A stretch of DNA of 64,000 nucleotides from the NCBI GenBank assembly GCA_018806985.1, contig JADANN010000162.1, forward strand, positions 2,005,501 to 2,069,500, read 5' to 3'. Positions 33,803 to 45,410 of the stretch are shown here, one piece after another. Numbering within the stretch: the first letter of the stretch is position 1; the number at the start of each line of letters is the position of its first letter. Source of the stretch: Angiostrongylus vasorum (lineage: Eukaryota; Nematoda; Chromadorea; Rhabditida; Metastrongylidae). A program made the position numbers and the translations under genes. The notes under the pieces were generated by a model. That model saw only the letters and a program-made list of their open reading frames with translations, did not search any database and had not been told where the DNA came from.

Positions 33803-36800
33803 CTGCAAGAAATACCGTTGTCTACTAAATATTCCTTTAATACGTTATCGTTGTTTGATGTGCATCTGCGCAAATGCTCTTATTGTTTATTGAATGGACG
33901 ACCAAAATGACTCTGAGCAAAACGTCCATTGAAGCGTTAAACGTTGTGAAATCACCAATGTGTTAAAGATTTCGGGTCAGCTCACCACGACCATAACTTA
34001 TCACTCAACGCCAAAATTGGGAACCAGTTGCCTATGAACTTCTTATCTCATAGTTCTCGAGAAACATCAAAAAGGTATAAAAAATGACAATTGAATACCT
34101 GAAAAAACGTTCGGCAGTTTTCCTATCGTTGTATACAGAATTCACTAAGTTGTTCCAACTCGAAGGAGACAAATCATTGAGATCATACTCATCTTTAGCG
34201 GAATACAAAAGCTTCCACTTCGGCGGTCTATCCACAGTGGTCTTCTCCAAATCGGCAAAATAATTCATGATGTTGTCCACTTTCTGGAACAAATGTTGCC
34301 TACATAAATGACTGAATGCAGATCCGGACAGTCCGTTTGGAAAAGACAGATGTATAAACTGTATGAACAAAGCTAACCTTTTATTCGTTGCCTACTTCAG
34401 TTTTAACGGCAAGGCATGGTGTGAGATTCAACAACAACGTTGCTGAGATATTCGCAAAACTTGGACCCTGAGCCATATCGAACCACAAATACCCTTTCCG
34501 GGGGCTCTACACACTGCGCCACAGATGCCCTTTCCATGCGTTGCTCTTAGCCGATTTTCTACCTAACGCTTCCATCAACAATCACCCGTATGAACAGATT
34601 CTATTGGTTTTAGTGATTGCCGTTTTTTAGATGGTGGAAAAATCCTGTAAAATGCTTTTCCGTGTTTTCTGCAGCGTAGACGAATCTCTTCATGAAAAAC
34701 AAACCTTGAACGTTTATACGATCGCTCTCCAGAACTTTACTTAAAATATTAACATTACTTCAATTCTAAATAATTGAAAGCAAACTCCATATATTTTTCT
34801 ACGACGGAACTCTTCGCTAGTATTTTTATCGCACTGCTGTGAAAAGCAAAAACAAAAATCGTTTAACTTGAACCATCTATTTAGATAATTAAATATTTCT
34901 TTAGCTGACCAACTACCTAACCGCATATCAAGTACGTAGTAAAACCCCCCTCCATTCTCCTCCTTGCCAAGTGAACTTTAAAACAGCCGAAGACCGAATG
35001 ACAGACGAGTTTTTGGTTTTTATTGAGGCTACCTTTCTCAAACTGTAAACCATTCGATCGTCCGTCTCTGCTGGTGATACCAACGTACTGCTGATTTTGT
35101 TTCAAAATTCCAGCCAGACAACATAAAATATTTCACATTCTTCAGATATCCGACCTACAAAGGTCGCATAGACAGACTTCCGCATTCGTCTCGGAGATAT
35201 CCGAATTCCGTGAGAGGCATGATCATTCCTCAAACTAAATTTCATCGATAATCCATCCACAGGGAGATCAGGACTCGCTAACGGCTGCATTGCCATACAA
35301 CGTAGACCTTATTGCCGTCTGGCGATAAGATTTCTTGTCCAGTCTGTGTTTGTCACAAGCACAAACTTCTACTTGAAAAATGAAGTCAGTGAGGGAATCC
35401 AGTCTAAGATTGTGTAGTTTGCTCAGTATCGAAAAGAATTTTTTTACTACTCAAAAAGATGTACTCGGTCTTTGTATTAGCATTTTCAATAAAAGGCTTC
35501 AATTCGCTCACTATTCTATTATTTCCATGAAGGGTACGTGCACCTTGAGGAGGTCTTGTTAAATCACCTATAATATTATGCACCGTATCAGTTGCGATAA
35601 AGAAATGACAAAACATAAAACGATCAACATTGACCAATCTAAGTGAGGCACTATGCATCCGATCCCAGCAAACATTTTAGAGGTGATTCAATTCATATTT
35701 GGTCCATACAGTGACTTACGGTGGCCCACCAATTTACGGACGCAGTGCTGCTTCTCTCCCAGACAAGGCTGATACCAATTTTCGGTCTAAAAGCAAAAGC
35801 AAAATGTGTTTACTGTAGTGTACTTCTAACAAGTGCGTCACACTCGCCGGAGAATTGAATTTGTGCACTGTTAAATCCACCGATTTGAAGCCGTTCATTT
35901 TGTTCCAAGTCGCGTGGTTTCAATAATGACGTTGAAGAATAGAGTATGACAATGGTAATATTTCAGTGACTCCTGAACTGCTGTTTCATCTTCGCTTTGT
36001 TGGAAATAAAACAATAGATTGCTTTGTCCATCGATATGTAGCTGTCTGTAGTTAATATGATAGTATGACTAAGTGTCGATTTATCCATCTGATAGCCTTT
36101 GTAAGCCATTTAATGTACTCAAGGAGCATGTAAGCATCATCGGTCAGAGGGCCTACAAATGGAACATTCGTCCACATATGTGTCCTCAAAAGATTGACAA
36201 ACACCATGCGCTTGTCCCGTTCTATCACTTATCACGGCTTTCGATAAAATAGTGGAAACCAGACACTAAGAAAGCAGTTGGGACGTTGTATGTCTAAAGC
36301 AAACACTTGCGGGACTCATTGCACCTTCATTTTGTTCAGGATGGAATTTTACACGAAGGCATCGATGCACTATAATGGAAACGACGAAGAAATTCCGAGA
36401 CAATGTGAGTCCAGCCTCAAATATTTGGCCAAGAAGTGATTTATGGATAATAATGACCAGTAGGTTTCATCTATCCAACGGTTTACCGCTTCATCGTGGC
36501 TAGAAGGTGTTTCTGGGTGTCGGGCTCCGATGTACAGCAGATTCATCCGCCTAGCAAGACATCCCAAACATAAAAGGGGTGAGGCGCTTCTTTCAGGAAG
36601 CCCAGCTAAGGGTAAACCAATACCAGTATCCACCACCGTTATGGTATCGAACTAGTCGCGTAAATCTCCCTCTGATCCACAAACGCAGCGACTGCCTGTG
36701 GTGGTGACGACCAGAGGAAGACATTGGCCAGATTGACCTCGGGACTCCACGGAACCACAAAGCCTAAACCCGCAATACTCCGAAAAGATGGGAATTAGTG

Positions 36801-39267
36801 TGGGGCCCACAAACGGGCAATCAGGCATCCAAGTATCCAAGTAAGGTTTTCATCAATTACAAAAAAAGGATACTCACAAAGTGGTCGGTCACGTTGATCT
36901 CATAAATACGGTAGGCTGGATTCATTCCAGCGAATGTGGTAACGCTTGGAGCTGCATACAAAACATCAATAGGATTCGATGAGATATTATGCATATCCTC
37001 ATAGAATACTGTGACGTAGTCGGTATGGGCATGACCGAAGAACTGCCCTTTTATGATGTTGGAAAACCTGAAGAAACAATATTAGTAACAATCAGCTAAC
37101 AAACTGTTCCTTTCTAAGTGTTTAGCTCTCCTCGTGAGCAGTTTTGCATGTTTCCATGAAGCGCGTGATTTCAAGAGGACTGTGGAGTATAGTGATGAAT
37201 TCATAAGCAAGGCAATGTAGTTCCATATCTCCATACGAAAGCTTCTCTAGTAGGCAAATTTATGGTAAACGCTGCCCTCTTTGAAGAAACCTAAACACTA
37301 AGCCGGCAAGCCTCCAACCCATTTACAATTGTCTACGACTGCCTGTTATGACGGTTTGCCTACACCGTGTAAGGAACATCTCATGACTCACTCATGAAAA
37401 AAAAGATCCAACGTGAGAAATAACGGTCGCATAGGAATTGCTACGCTCCATAATTTTTCTCATGATTCGAGAACGCGTATTAATTTAAGAATTCGTAGTA
37501 ACAAAGACCATAAACAAAATATCGAAACCTCTGAATGATACGGTAGTAGTTACGCGCCCAACCTTCTAAGCACTCGCTGTCTCCTGGAGGAATATGCGAC
37601 AATATATGAACAGACTCACCCGATAGCTCAGCCTTAATCGATTCAGATGTATTGGTTAAGGAATATGCTGCTAATTTTGTATACAACACACTATACAAAC
37701 TACTTATATGGAGCTACAATAACTCGCCCACCTTGAAAAGTTCAAGAACCAACCAAGACATGGTGCCGTCAGGATCACTCTGGTTTAAATACAGGAAAAA
37801 GTTGGTTGTTTCACAGAAACCCGAATTCAGTGAGATAAGTCGGAGACCATTCACAACTTTCACAGAATACGAACCACGGCTAAATCATCAAAACTCATAA
37901 GGCGCAAAAGAGTAAAGCTTTCAACACTGATAAATCTTTCGGAATGTGGCATGTCGTCGGAAAAGTTAAGCATCTCAGAAGTGAATGAATACATGTTTGG
38001 GTTATACAGTGGTTTAAAGGGGCCTACAGATGTCTCAAATCAGTGATTTTACCCTCCCAGAAATGTATGATAGTAATTTATTGCCTCTTGAGACATGACG
38101 AACTGATTAGATTGCGGAGTGAGATTGAACCAGCGTCTAGGTGTTCTGTACAAGGCACCTCTGACCACTACGTCACACGTGTCCATTTCGACTTTTCTAT
38201 TTTGTAACAACATCTAAAAAACAACCTACTAGAGCACAGTTTTCGATGCATCAGAATCTAGCCACGGTGCGCTCATTGCGGAGAACTCCTCGTACAGCCA
38301 TGATGGCCAGAATCGTTCATCAACAAAATGCGGTGCGAAACTGTTTACTGGTACTCCTTCATGGTTTCCGATTGACCAGTACGTGGGAGTGTTGGGAAAG
38401 AAGTGGCGTATCAACGCACTTACGTTTCTAAGTGCCGTCACATGCCCATCAACAGTGTAGGACCAATCAAAGTGATTGATAAAATCTCCGGAAAGCATGA
38501 TATAGTCGATCTGAATAGGAAATGAACAACTTGGTCGATCTGGATAGAAAGCAAGCATCATTCTCACTGCTTGATTTGAGTCGAAGAACGACATTTAGAT
38601 CAGTTTTTTCAATTTAGGGCCATAATTCTTCTACAGCAAGCAAAATCTGGAAGAAACACCAGAACTACGGGAAAATGGAAAAATGGGAAACAATTTTAAG
38701 TAATCAGAGTGATGGTTAAGTTTGCTAAGAAGCAAAAGCCTTTTATTTAACCTTGACGTTACTGAATATACAAAAGATGGTTTGCAAATGCAATACATAC
38801 ACATTCGATTTACAGATTTTCTTCGTGTTGAAAGAATACAGTCGGGTAAGCCGTCAGCCCACGTGGGCCTTTCCTCAGCGGCGGCGATAGCGTTAAACAC
38901 GAAGTACTTTAGTCGGAAACCTAGGTTTATTCAAGAGATGGAGTTTATTGTCACTTAATCACTTTTGCATGCATGTATCCAAGAAGTTGATATTCTTGCG
39001 TTAAGCGCAATGTACATTTCACTTCGATTAGACCAAAAATTGCAATAAAATGCGTGGACGCGCCGTTCTCACCGGCATAGCCCTGCAAGATACGGACGGA
39101 TACCAATTCCCTAAAGGCAACAAAAAATTAGGTGTCTCATATTAATGGTGTGATGCTTCTGAAGATCATCGAATTTGCAGGGACTACTACGAAGCTCTGG
39201 TGGATAACACAAGCAACTTGATGCAGCGCTAGAGCACACTATTCTTACCCGCTGATAAACGGAATCA

Positions 39268-39314
<47 letters not shown>

Positions 39315-42300
39315 TACCGTGTTCTATAGCTGTCATGATACATGACTAAGATGTACAAGACATCCAACGCATAAGTTTACTGAATGATCACCCAGCAACA
39401 AAATCGAAGATTGTTTGAGTGCCGTTCCTAAGGGTGAACTTCTGGTGATAGAACATAATTATGAAACCAGGGAAAATGAGCAACAGATGAAAGTTGAGTT
39501 AAGTAAGCTTATGTTATGAGCCGCTAATCGTTGCTTTTAAATTTCTGCTGAAACGTAGCTCGTCTATTATTGGAGAAGCGCGTGAACCAGAAACAGATAG
39601 TTCATTCACTACTGGCACCGTGTGTCAATGTTAGTAGTCTTGGAGGTCGTAGACGCACTAATCTGCGTCACGTATTCGACGAGTTTAACGGTTCAAACTC
39701 ATTGGTCCTCCATTTGAACCCGATATTGATTTCTGTATCGCCTCTCCACTCCTTTATGTTCTTGCTACAGCTTCTGTTGTTTGAGAATTTACTACAATAC
39801 AACACTCTCCGAGAGCGTTTTAACAAGTTAGAAAGTGAACAAAGGGACTTTGAACAGGTACCAGCAATGACTTAGGTACCAATACAACATAGTGCAAATA
39901 ATTCGTTTCATGTACATTATGAAAACTTTGGAAAAATGAAAATGCAAATGACCTTATGTGTCGCGTTTATGTGTTCGAGCATGTTTTTGACTGTCCAGTA
40001 CGGTATATCGCATTTTCCGACGGTACCCCAGTAGCCAGCCGGTTTTTTCGGAATTCCTGTAATAAAAATTTGATGATTCAGACGTCTTAACGTTTAGCAG
40101 TTAATCTTCTCACCAATTATATTTTTTTTAAACAATGGTGTAGAGTTCTAAGTGTAATATCGTGTCACATGTGCACTAGTGTTTGAGAGCGGAGCATTCA
40201 AGACGACATGATCAGTATCAACTACGGTCTTAGGTGAGACCATCGTAAGTTGCCGAGAGAGAAAGTAAGTGGATACATTTTGTACTATAGAATGTTAAAT
40301 GGATGAGTTATTATTCGTTGAAATACACAGATGATTACAGTAGAACGAAATGTTAAATATCTACTTTTGTTCACACGATCAGTCTTTCACATCTATTCTT
40401 AGTATTCCAGCACTTCTAGCATTCAATTTGTTTTGCAGCATCCGGCATCTATGAAAATTTTCCAAATTTTGCGTGCGAATTCAGCTGCTACTTGAGCGTT
40501 TTCCTTTCGTCGTGAATGTGGTTGAATGGCGATCGAGTCAATTCTTGCTAGTGTACGAGATAGCGGAGCTACCACTTAGACTATAGAGAGCGAGATTTCG
40601 CCACACAAGTCCGGTACCAACTTCACCATACCGGAAGCTTGGTGATTGGTGAGCAGAAGGCGGTATCGAAGCAACACCGTGTTCGTGATGATCGGTATCA
40701 CTACACACTGCGCTACACGCGCCATTAAAGAGTAAGGAAATTAAATATCTGTAACAGAACAAAAGCACAACATTAGGGCTCCTCTGAATTAATTAAGTCA
40801 TAGAAGAATTAAATCCAAAACAAAACGGGTGCTGCGTGCTAGATCCTTGTCTATAACTCATGTTTGTTCCTGCAGCACCCGTTAACTAAGGGTCGAGTAG
40901 CGATGCCGTTCAGTAGAAGCAAGGCGCTGATTCGATTCCGCTCCAACCTCACCAAGCTTCCATTTCGTTCGGGATCGGGGAAAAATTTTGCCAGACGTAT
41001 ACGCCACAGCTCCGCTTTTCCAGGATTTCGGGGAAAATCCATTCGATCGGCATTCAACAATGTTCATAAAGCAGATAAGAAACCTCAAGGAGCAGCCAAC
41101 TCCACACGCAAATACGAAGACATTTGTGGGCGATGGAGGGAGGAAACGAATCGAATGCAAGAAGTGCCGGGATCCGCACAACATGAGGTATCGAGTTGAG
41201 CAGCAGGTGTTTGTTTCACCCAAACTGGCCACCCTTTTGGCTTCTTTTTAGGAAGAGTTAATGTACGCCCTTTTTTCAGACGACCGAATTTCCTACTTGA
41301 AGCACTCATATCTGGTAAACTCGCCTTAGCTGCAATTAAATCCAAGTGTTTCATAGCTTCCTAAGATCTATTTTATCTTGCTAGCTCAATGAATAGAAAC
41401 AAAGATTTCTCAGTTCGTTCACAATCTTCCATTCCTTCGGGAAGAAACATTAAAGTGTTCTATTAATCTTTCTTAAAACATGATATCACTACCAATATAA
41501 TACAAATACATTATAATACAGTCGTGATTCAGTAATTTGGCACCAGACTCGTCTGAGATACCCCTCATTGGATCCACGAAATTCGGCGAGTAGCTATAAT
41601 GAACACCTGGGAAAAATGGGTAGGGATTTAGAATTCCACTGGGAATCAAACCGAAACTAAACGACTTCCACGAGGATGAGAAATTGCCGCAGTACCAGCA
41701 GAACTAACAAGCAAATCCGAGCACCGTGGATTAAGAATACAATGCAAAAAAGACTAGTGAAAGAAGAAATAAGCAAGTAGGTTGTCATCAGCAAGATATA
41801 CATTGCGATAAAATTTTAGATTTTTGGCGCCCATAAATCTTCACGAGGCATTGTTAGCTGCGGCTTGCTCGTCAGAGAGTTTTTCAACAAGTAGTTATCA
41901 AGCTGTACGAAAAAGCCATTGCCGGTTGTTTGAGTATGAGAGACTAATCAAAGCTTTGTGTCACAGTTATTTAAGCTTAACGTCTCGTGGTGGTGTGACA
42001 GATGGCCCAGTCGTAGTCGCGAAACAAAAACGGTTCCCATTGGTAAATCAGCTGTGGTCGGTCACATACGTTGCGGTTTTTAGAATATTTTATCAATTTC
42101 GTAACAGCATTGTTCTACCATGATAAATTCGCAAAGATGTAGCGGTCAACCTCTCTTAGAGAATTTTACCTAAATTTTGCTTTTTTTTATTTTAATTCAG
42201 GTGGTATAAATTCAACGTAGATTTCGTAAAGGTAAGCATAATTAGCCGACTGTTTTTTTTGCAAAGGGAAAACAGATAACCTTCAAGAACCCACCGGTAC

Positions 42301-43012
42301 TTTGCCTACAGCAAACCGGCAAATCACAGTTGGCTTCAGAACTGGGTCGGTAGTCGAAATCAATGTGCAGATCAGTAAGTTGCAGTACTCGTAGGTTACG
42401 GGTCAGCGAAAAGAAATTCGAATAAGCTAATTTCGTATTCTTCTTTATCAATTCCTCCATGAGTGTGTTGTTTAGCTTCGGTGGCAGATTGATCGTCCAT
42501 CCTGACTGCGTCACGTCATTTGGATCAGCACAACTATCCAGTAACAAGCCACAAATTCGAGACGGACTCTCTTTCGATAGTTTGCGAAATACGTAGAAAA
42601 ACTCGTCCCGAAATTGGTGAGAAATCCCATCGCATACAGTCCACGGTTGTTTTGCTATTAGTTTACAAATGAGAGTTGCGAATTCCAGAACCACGTCTTC
42701 CGACTTGAACCAATTTATAACCACACTAGGGAAATAAAATTGATTAATAAAACTTTGCACAGTCAGCACATCACATATTTCATCAATAATGATTCTAAGT
42801 TTCAATCAAGGTTAACAAAAGAGGTCAAAGAGCGAAAAATGTGCTAACCTAATGGCAGACATCATGGCTGTGCACGATTCACAAATAGGAGAAAATTCTA
42901 GATCCGATTTGAAGATTGCTTTCAGTCGTTCCAACGGAGGTTGTTGTCGTGTTAACGATAGATTCGCAACAATAAGGAAGAAAGCGCTGAGAAGCAGAAA
43001 TAGCTTTCCCAT
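33661..43012 (-). CDS. asm: acid sphingomyelinase (sphingomyelin phosphodiesterase), 9 exons, complete
   Basis: It hydrolyses sphingomyelin to ceramide and phosphocholine in lysosomes or outside the cell. Minus-strand exons in order: 43012-42849, 42725-42295, 40056-39953, 38510-38230, 37879-37732, 37632-37529, 37067-36878, 34283-34099, 33802-33661. They total 1749 nt: 582 residues plus stop, close to nematode family length. Residues 1-20 form a signal peptide. Saposin-B domain about 40-124 has six cysteines (44, 47, 75, 86, 113, 120). The calcineurin-like phosphoesterase domain has the zinc and catalytic set D173 and H175 (LTDLH), D242 and H246 (GDFINH), N282 and H283 (GNHE), H389 (SHIPPG), H423 and H425 (GHAH). 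The C-terminal Cys-rich tail is kept. Which nematode paralogue it matches cannot be told here. Confidence 0.95.
34099..34283 (-). CDS. asm: asm exon 8
   Basis: It encodes KVDNIMNYFADLE, then PPKWKLLYSAKDEYDLNDLS and SSWNNLV, matching the family pattern W...LYxARxEYDLxNLSPxSWN. Acceptor TGTTCCAG; donor AG|GTATTC. Confidence 0.95.
34400..34575 (-). repeat. SINE2 copy, minus strand
   Basis: The reverse-complement tail (GGCATGGTGTGAGATTCAAC, ATATTCGCAAAAC) leads into ACCCTTTCCGGGGGCTC and a tRNA-like head ending at CACTGCGCCACAGATGCCC. Confidence 0.65.
35640..35800 (-). repeat. SINE1 fragment, minus strand
   Basis: A degraded body with AGAGGTGATTCAATTCATAT, TACGGTGGCCCACCAAT and AGGCTGATACCAATTTTCGG matching the reverse complement of the family; head and tail are lost. 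Confidence 0.55.
36470..36845 (-). repeat. dispersed repeat family 3, minus strand
   Basis: Reverse complement of the family at 20757: CGTAAATCTCCCTCTGATCC, CGACTGCCTGTGGTGGTGAC, and the far end GGCAATCAGGCATCCAAGTA. The block with TCGGGCTCCGATGTACAGCA is shared with 53610-54005. Confidence 0.8.
36878..37067 (-). CDS. asm: asm exon 7 (GHxH motif)
   Basis: It encodes FSNIIKGQFFGHAHTDYVTV, then YAAPSVTTFAGMNPAYRIYE. H423 and H425 of GHAH are metal ligands. Acceptor CTTCAG; donor TTT|GTGAGT; phase 0 at the 3' end. Confidence 0.97.
37529..37632 (-). CDS. asm: asm exon 6 (HIPPG motif)
   Basis: It encodes AELSGESVHILSHIPPGDSE, then CLEGWARNYYRII. The usual GHIPPGH is SHIPPGD here, with the metal-binding H389 kept. 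The acceptor (GATTAAG) is unusual, but only this start keeps phase and family spacing. Confidence 0.92.
37732..37879 (-). CDS. asm: asm exon 5
   Basis: It encodes RGSYSVKVVNGLRLISLNSG, then FFLYLNQSDPDGTMSWLV, matching the family strand YS...G.RIISLN and the (S/N)..DP...L.WL block. Acceptor GATTTAG; donor AAG|GTGGGC. Confidence 0.95.
37905..38190 (-). repeat. SINE1 relic filling asm intron 4
   Basis: A degraded reverse-complement copy: GTAAAGCTTTCAACACTGAT at one end, ACCTCTGACCACTACGTCAC and ACGTGTCC (tRNA-like head) at the other. It makes up most of the 350-bp intron between asm exons 4 and 5. Confidence 0.5.
38230..38510 (-). CDS. asm: asm exon 4 (GD and GNHE motifs)
   Basis: It encodes IDYIMLSGDFINHFDW, then PTYWSIGNHEGVPVNSFAPH and WLYEEFSAM. 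D242, H246, N282 and H283 are core residues of the metallophosphatase site. Acceptor CTATTCAG; donor TA|GTAGGT, splitting a Tyr codon. Confidence 0.97.
38511..39952 (-). other. asm: asm intron 3
   Basis: A 1.4-kb intron. Its only notable feature is the GA dinucleotide tract at 39271-39312. The remaining sequence has no supported element. Confidence 0.6.
39271..39312. repeat. (GA)n microsatellite
   Basis: About 20 uninterrupted GA units inside asm intron 3. Confidence 0.95.
39953..40056 (-). CDS. asm: asm exon 3
   Basis: It encodes IPKKPAGYWGTVGKCDIPYW, then LEHINATHK, matching the family segment AGxWGxxxxCDxP...L.HI..THK. Acceptor TATTACAG; donor AAG|GTCATT. The phase-2 start fixes the preceding donor at 42295. 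Confidence 0.95.
40540..40730 (-). repeat. SINE1 fragment, minus strand
   Basis: It carries AAGTCCGGTACCAACTTCAC in the body and ends in ACACTGCGCTACACGCGCC, the reverse complement of the tRNA-like head. Confidence 0.55.
40885..41010 (+). repeat. SINE1 fragment, plus strand
   Basis: GATTCGATTCCGC in the B-box position is followed by CCTCACCAAGCTTCCATT and CGGGGAAAAATTTTGCCAGAC, matching the family order at 46645. Confidence 0.5.
42295..42725 (-). CDS. asm: asm exon 2 (saposin domain and first metal site)
   Basis: It encodes most of the saposin-B domain (Cys 75, 86, 113, 120), a Pro-rich linker and LRVLQLTDLHIDFDY, then NCDLPVCCRQSTG. D173 and H175 start the phosphoesterase domain. It ends at the donor ACC G|GTGGGT: the later GT at 42280 is out of phase with exon 3. 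Confidence 0.96.
42849..43012 (-). CDS. asm: asm exon 1 (signal peptide)
   Basis: The ATG at 43012 opens MGKLFLLLSAFFLIVANLSL, a typical signal peptide, then the first two saposin cysteines (CESC). An AG-ending tract (CATATCAG) lies one base before the ATG and could serve as a splice-leader acceptor, as is common in nematodes. An in-frame longer frame upstream to 43126 has no better start context. Donor AG|GTTAGC. Confidence 0.92.
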
Positions 43013-43559
43013 TCTGATATGATGTTTCCGTTTTGATGATCCAAGTACTGAAGTGATTCTGTACTGACCAAGGAGTTCATCAGGTGTAAATGAATAGTGG
43101 CTCTTTTTTCTGCTTAATATTTGCACAAAGAGTTCTCCGGGAGAGGCTATAAATTAGAAAACAAGTTTTCCTGGTGTACTCTACTAATATCCCACAGTAA
43201 ATCACCTAGGATGGATGATGAGACAAAATATTGAGTGATAATTAATAATAATAAGAGGGAACTAAGGGCGAAGACAAAAGTAAAACGAAGTACGGCGCAG
43301 CACAGAACAGCAGTTGAAACATGAATAACAGCACTGATTAAAAAGGTAGAATAAATAGCAAATAGATATGGAATACCGTTCAATTTTCGATTTATTTACA
43401 TCGTCTGTCGCCACATCTACTGTGCCGATGACAGCACTTTTTCCAATCCCAAGCCTTCCGTAAATAATTCGCGAAGGTCTTCGATCTTCTGCTTGTAAGT
43501 TCGGTAGCTCGAAGGTGTGCGACTTCGTTATATACGTGATTGAATGCTGGTCGAGTCGA

Positions 43560-43745
43560 TCGTTACTAGAGTCATAGCACAGCATTACTAGAGCCTCCCT
43601 CCATGGATTTGGTGGAGTGAGCTCGCGGAGTCTGGCAACAATTTCCCGACCCCAAAGGAATATGACGCTTCGTGGTTCTGGGGCGAGGAGAAACCATCAG
43701 CTGCTCGTGATGGATGACATCACTATCACTGCTCTACCCGCCCTC
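43560..43745 (-). repeat. SINE1 relic
   Basis: The body resembles the family in reverse complement (GGCAACAATTTCCCGACCCC), with CACTGCTCTACCCGCCC as the degraded head. Low identity. Confidence 0.4.
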
Positions 43746-45227
43746 GATTTTCAACCTTGTTTTTTAAGTTTTTATTACATAATTCGTCTTCACACCTACT
43801 GTGTGGATTCCAGCATTTCTTGCACTTATTCCGTTTACTCGTATCCACCATTCGCGGTCTTTGAACTTTTCTGGGTGTAGCTCCGACTGTTGCTCGAGGA
43901 TTTTTTCGTCTTCGTCACAAGTGCTGCTCGCAGAGCCTATTCTCTCTGGAACTATGAAATAGCCCTGCTAGAGCGTTTCTACATAAATCGGAGGGAGTGA
44001 GCTTCTCCCACATGAGTTTTGTACTAATTTCCGGACCCTGGACAGATGAGAGACTTGGTCGGTGTGGAGAGGCGTCGAACCAGCCACTGCTTAGACTGAA
44101 GGTCCCTAAATTTCCGATTAGATGACTGAACGAAGTTTTGCGAATATAGGAGGAAACTGCGAACAACAAATAATGAAATTCTGAATGTAAACGTAGTCGA
44201 AAGTCGCTAGAAGTGAAGGACGGGACTGGTATCGAACGAACTTTGTAAAGCAATCAGATAGCCGAGTCCTTGTGATCGAGTGTTGCTGAATCAATAACAG
44301 CGAAAAAACATGCGATCGGCATCGACCTCTGTATAAGGTCAGAGTTAACCATGGGCTCCCATACGTGGTTCGCCATTCATATGAACACATGGGTTGGAAG
44401 CAACCGCTTAGCGTGTTCTCAACAAACGGTGTGCAGTGATGCAAGGAATTCGGCGCAACTTCGTAAACATAATAAACGATGTGGGTTTTTAAAGATTAAT
44501 TAAGACCTTCTAGGTATTCTCTTACCAGTTTTTTCTTCCTTTACATTTCACAAAGCCAGTCTCAATCTACTATATAATAGCCATGTTGATGGAGCGACCA
44601 CCTGTTCGTAAAGTTCACACAACAACTGGGCATTTCTCCACTAGCACTGGAAAGTCTATAAGTCTATGAGTAAAAGAACTGTTCCCAGATTAAAGGTCGT
44701 CAAATTTGGGCAACTTTTCGGAGCTCGAGAGCAAAAACGATAAGTCAGTGGGTGTGCCCAGGCCGTTCCCTTCATAGCGGAACGCAGTTAGTGAAATAGG
44801 TTTATGCATCCCAGAAAGTTAAGATAGTTAGTTTACGGAAGACAGCTCCGATCTCCATGAAGTTCGTGCCAGATGTGTGTTTAAATGGCAAAACTAGTTA
44901 AAACCAGGAACATATGGTGAAGTTGAAGGTTTCTTCTCGAATAGCGTGAATAACAGTAGGTGCAGCGACGCACCTGTTTCTCACAGGCAAGAAGCAGCAG
45001 ATGGTGCTCGAGTCGAATTCGATGTTTATGTGCTCTATTCCTTTGTAGCCCTGCTTTTATCACCATTCACAAATTTGGGATGATCTAGGACCCAACCAAG
45101 TATAACCCGCGTTGTAGCCGTCCAAAAATGGGGGAAAACTTTTTGTTACAAAGTGTTACTTTATTTTCCGGAAACAGTTAAGGATTAGGAAGGGAGTGAT
45201 TTTAATTTCAATTTTTTTATTTACTGC

Positions 45228-45410
45228 GCATTACAATTTTTCACGGCAGGGTATTTTGTGTGATGAAATCACACTGACGCTGAGATATTTGCAAGACTCT
45301 GGACTGCAGGTGTCTGCGGTGGGGAACGAACACGATATTACCCTTTCCGAGGGCTAACGCTTTCATCACGACACCACGCGGGTCCTTCGTTTGGCTCGTC
45401 TCTCAGCTAG
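45228..45410 (-). repeat. SINE2 copy, minus strand
   Basis: Tail ATTTTTCACGGCAGGGTATT, then CGCTGAGATATTTGC, GCAGGTGTCTGCGGTGGGGA and the B-box complement AACGAACAC, ending in the degraded head. A partial second copy follows at 45535-45640. Confidence 0.65.

Larger units (their letters stand above)
34284..36877 (-). other. asm: asm intron 7 with repeats
   Basis: A 2.6-kb intron holding a SINE2 copy (34400-34575), a SINE1 fragment (35640-35800) and a family 3 repeat (36470-36845), all on the gene's own strand. Nothing else was seen. Confidence 0.7.
40057..42294 (-). other. asm: asm intron 2 with SINE1 fragments
   Basis: It holds SINE1 pieces at 40540-40730 (minus) and 40885-41010 (plus) and a further dispersed block at about 41040-41210 that resembles 57590-57720 (CGAATCGAATGCAAGAA against CGAATCGAGTGCAAGAA). 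The rest is unassigned. Confidence 0.6.

Noticed and set aside
39271..39312. Regular repeat considered as a CRISPR-like array
   Set aside because: It is a pure GA dinucleotide tract in an intron of a nematode gene; no spacers.
40864..41354. Overlapping frames on both strands
   Set aside because: They run through a SINE1 fragment and a dispersed block; no domain or splice support.
42281..42294. Longer asm exon 2 ending at AAG|GTTATC
   Set aside because: It leaves phase 0, while exon 3 needs phase 1; the GTGGGT donor after 42295 fits.
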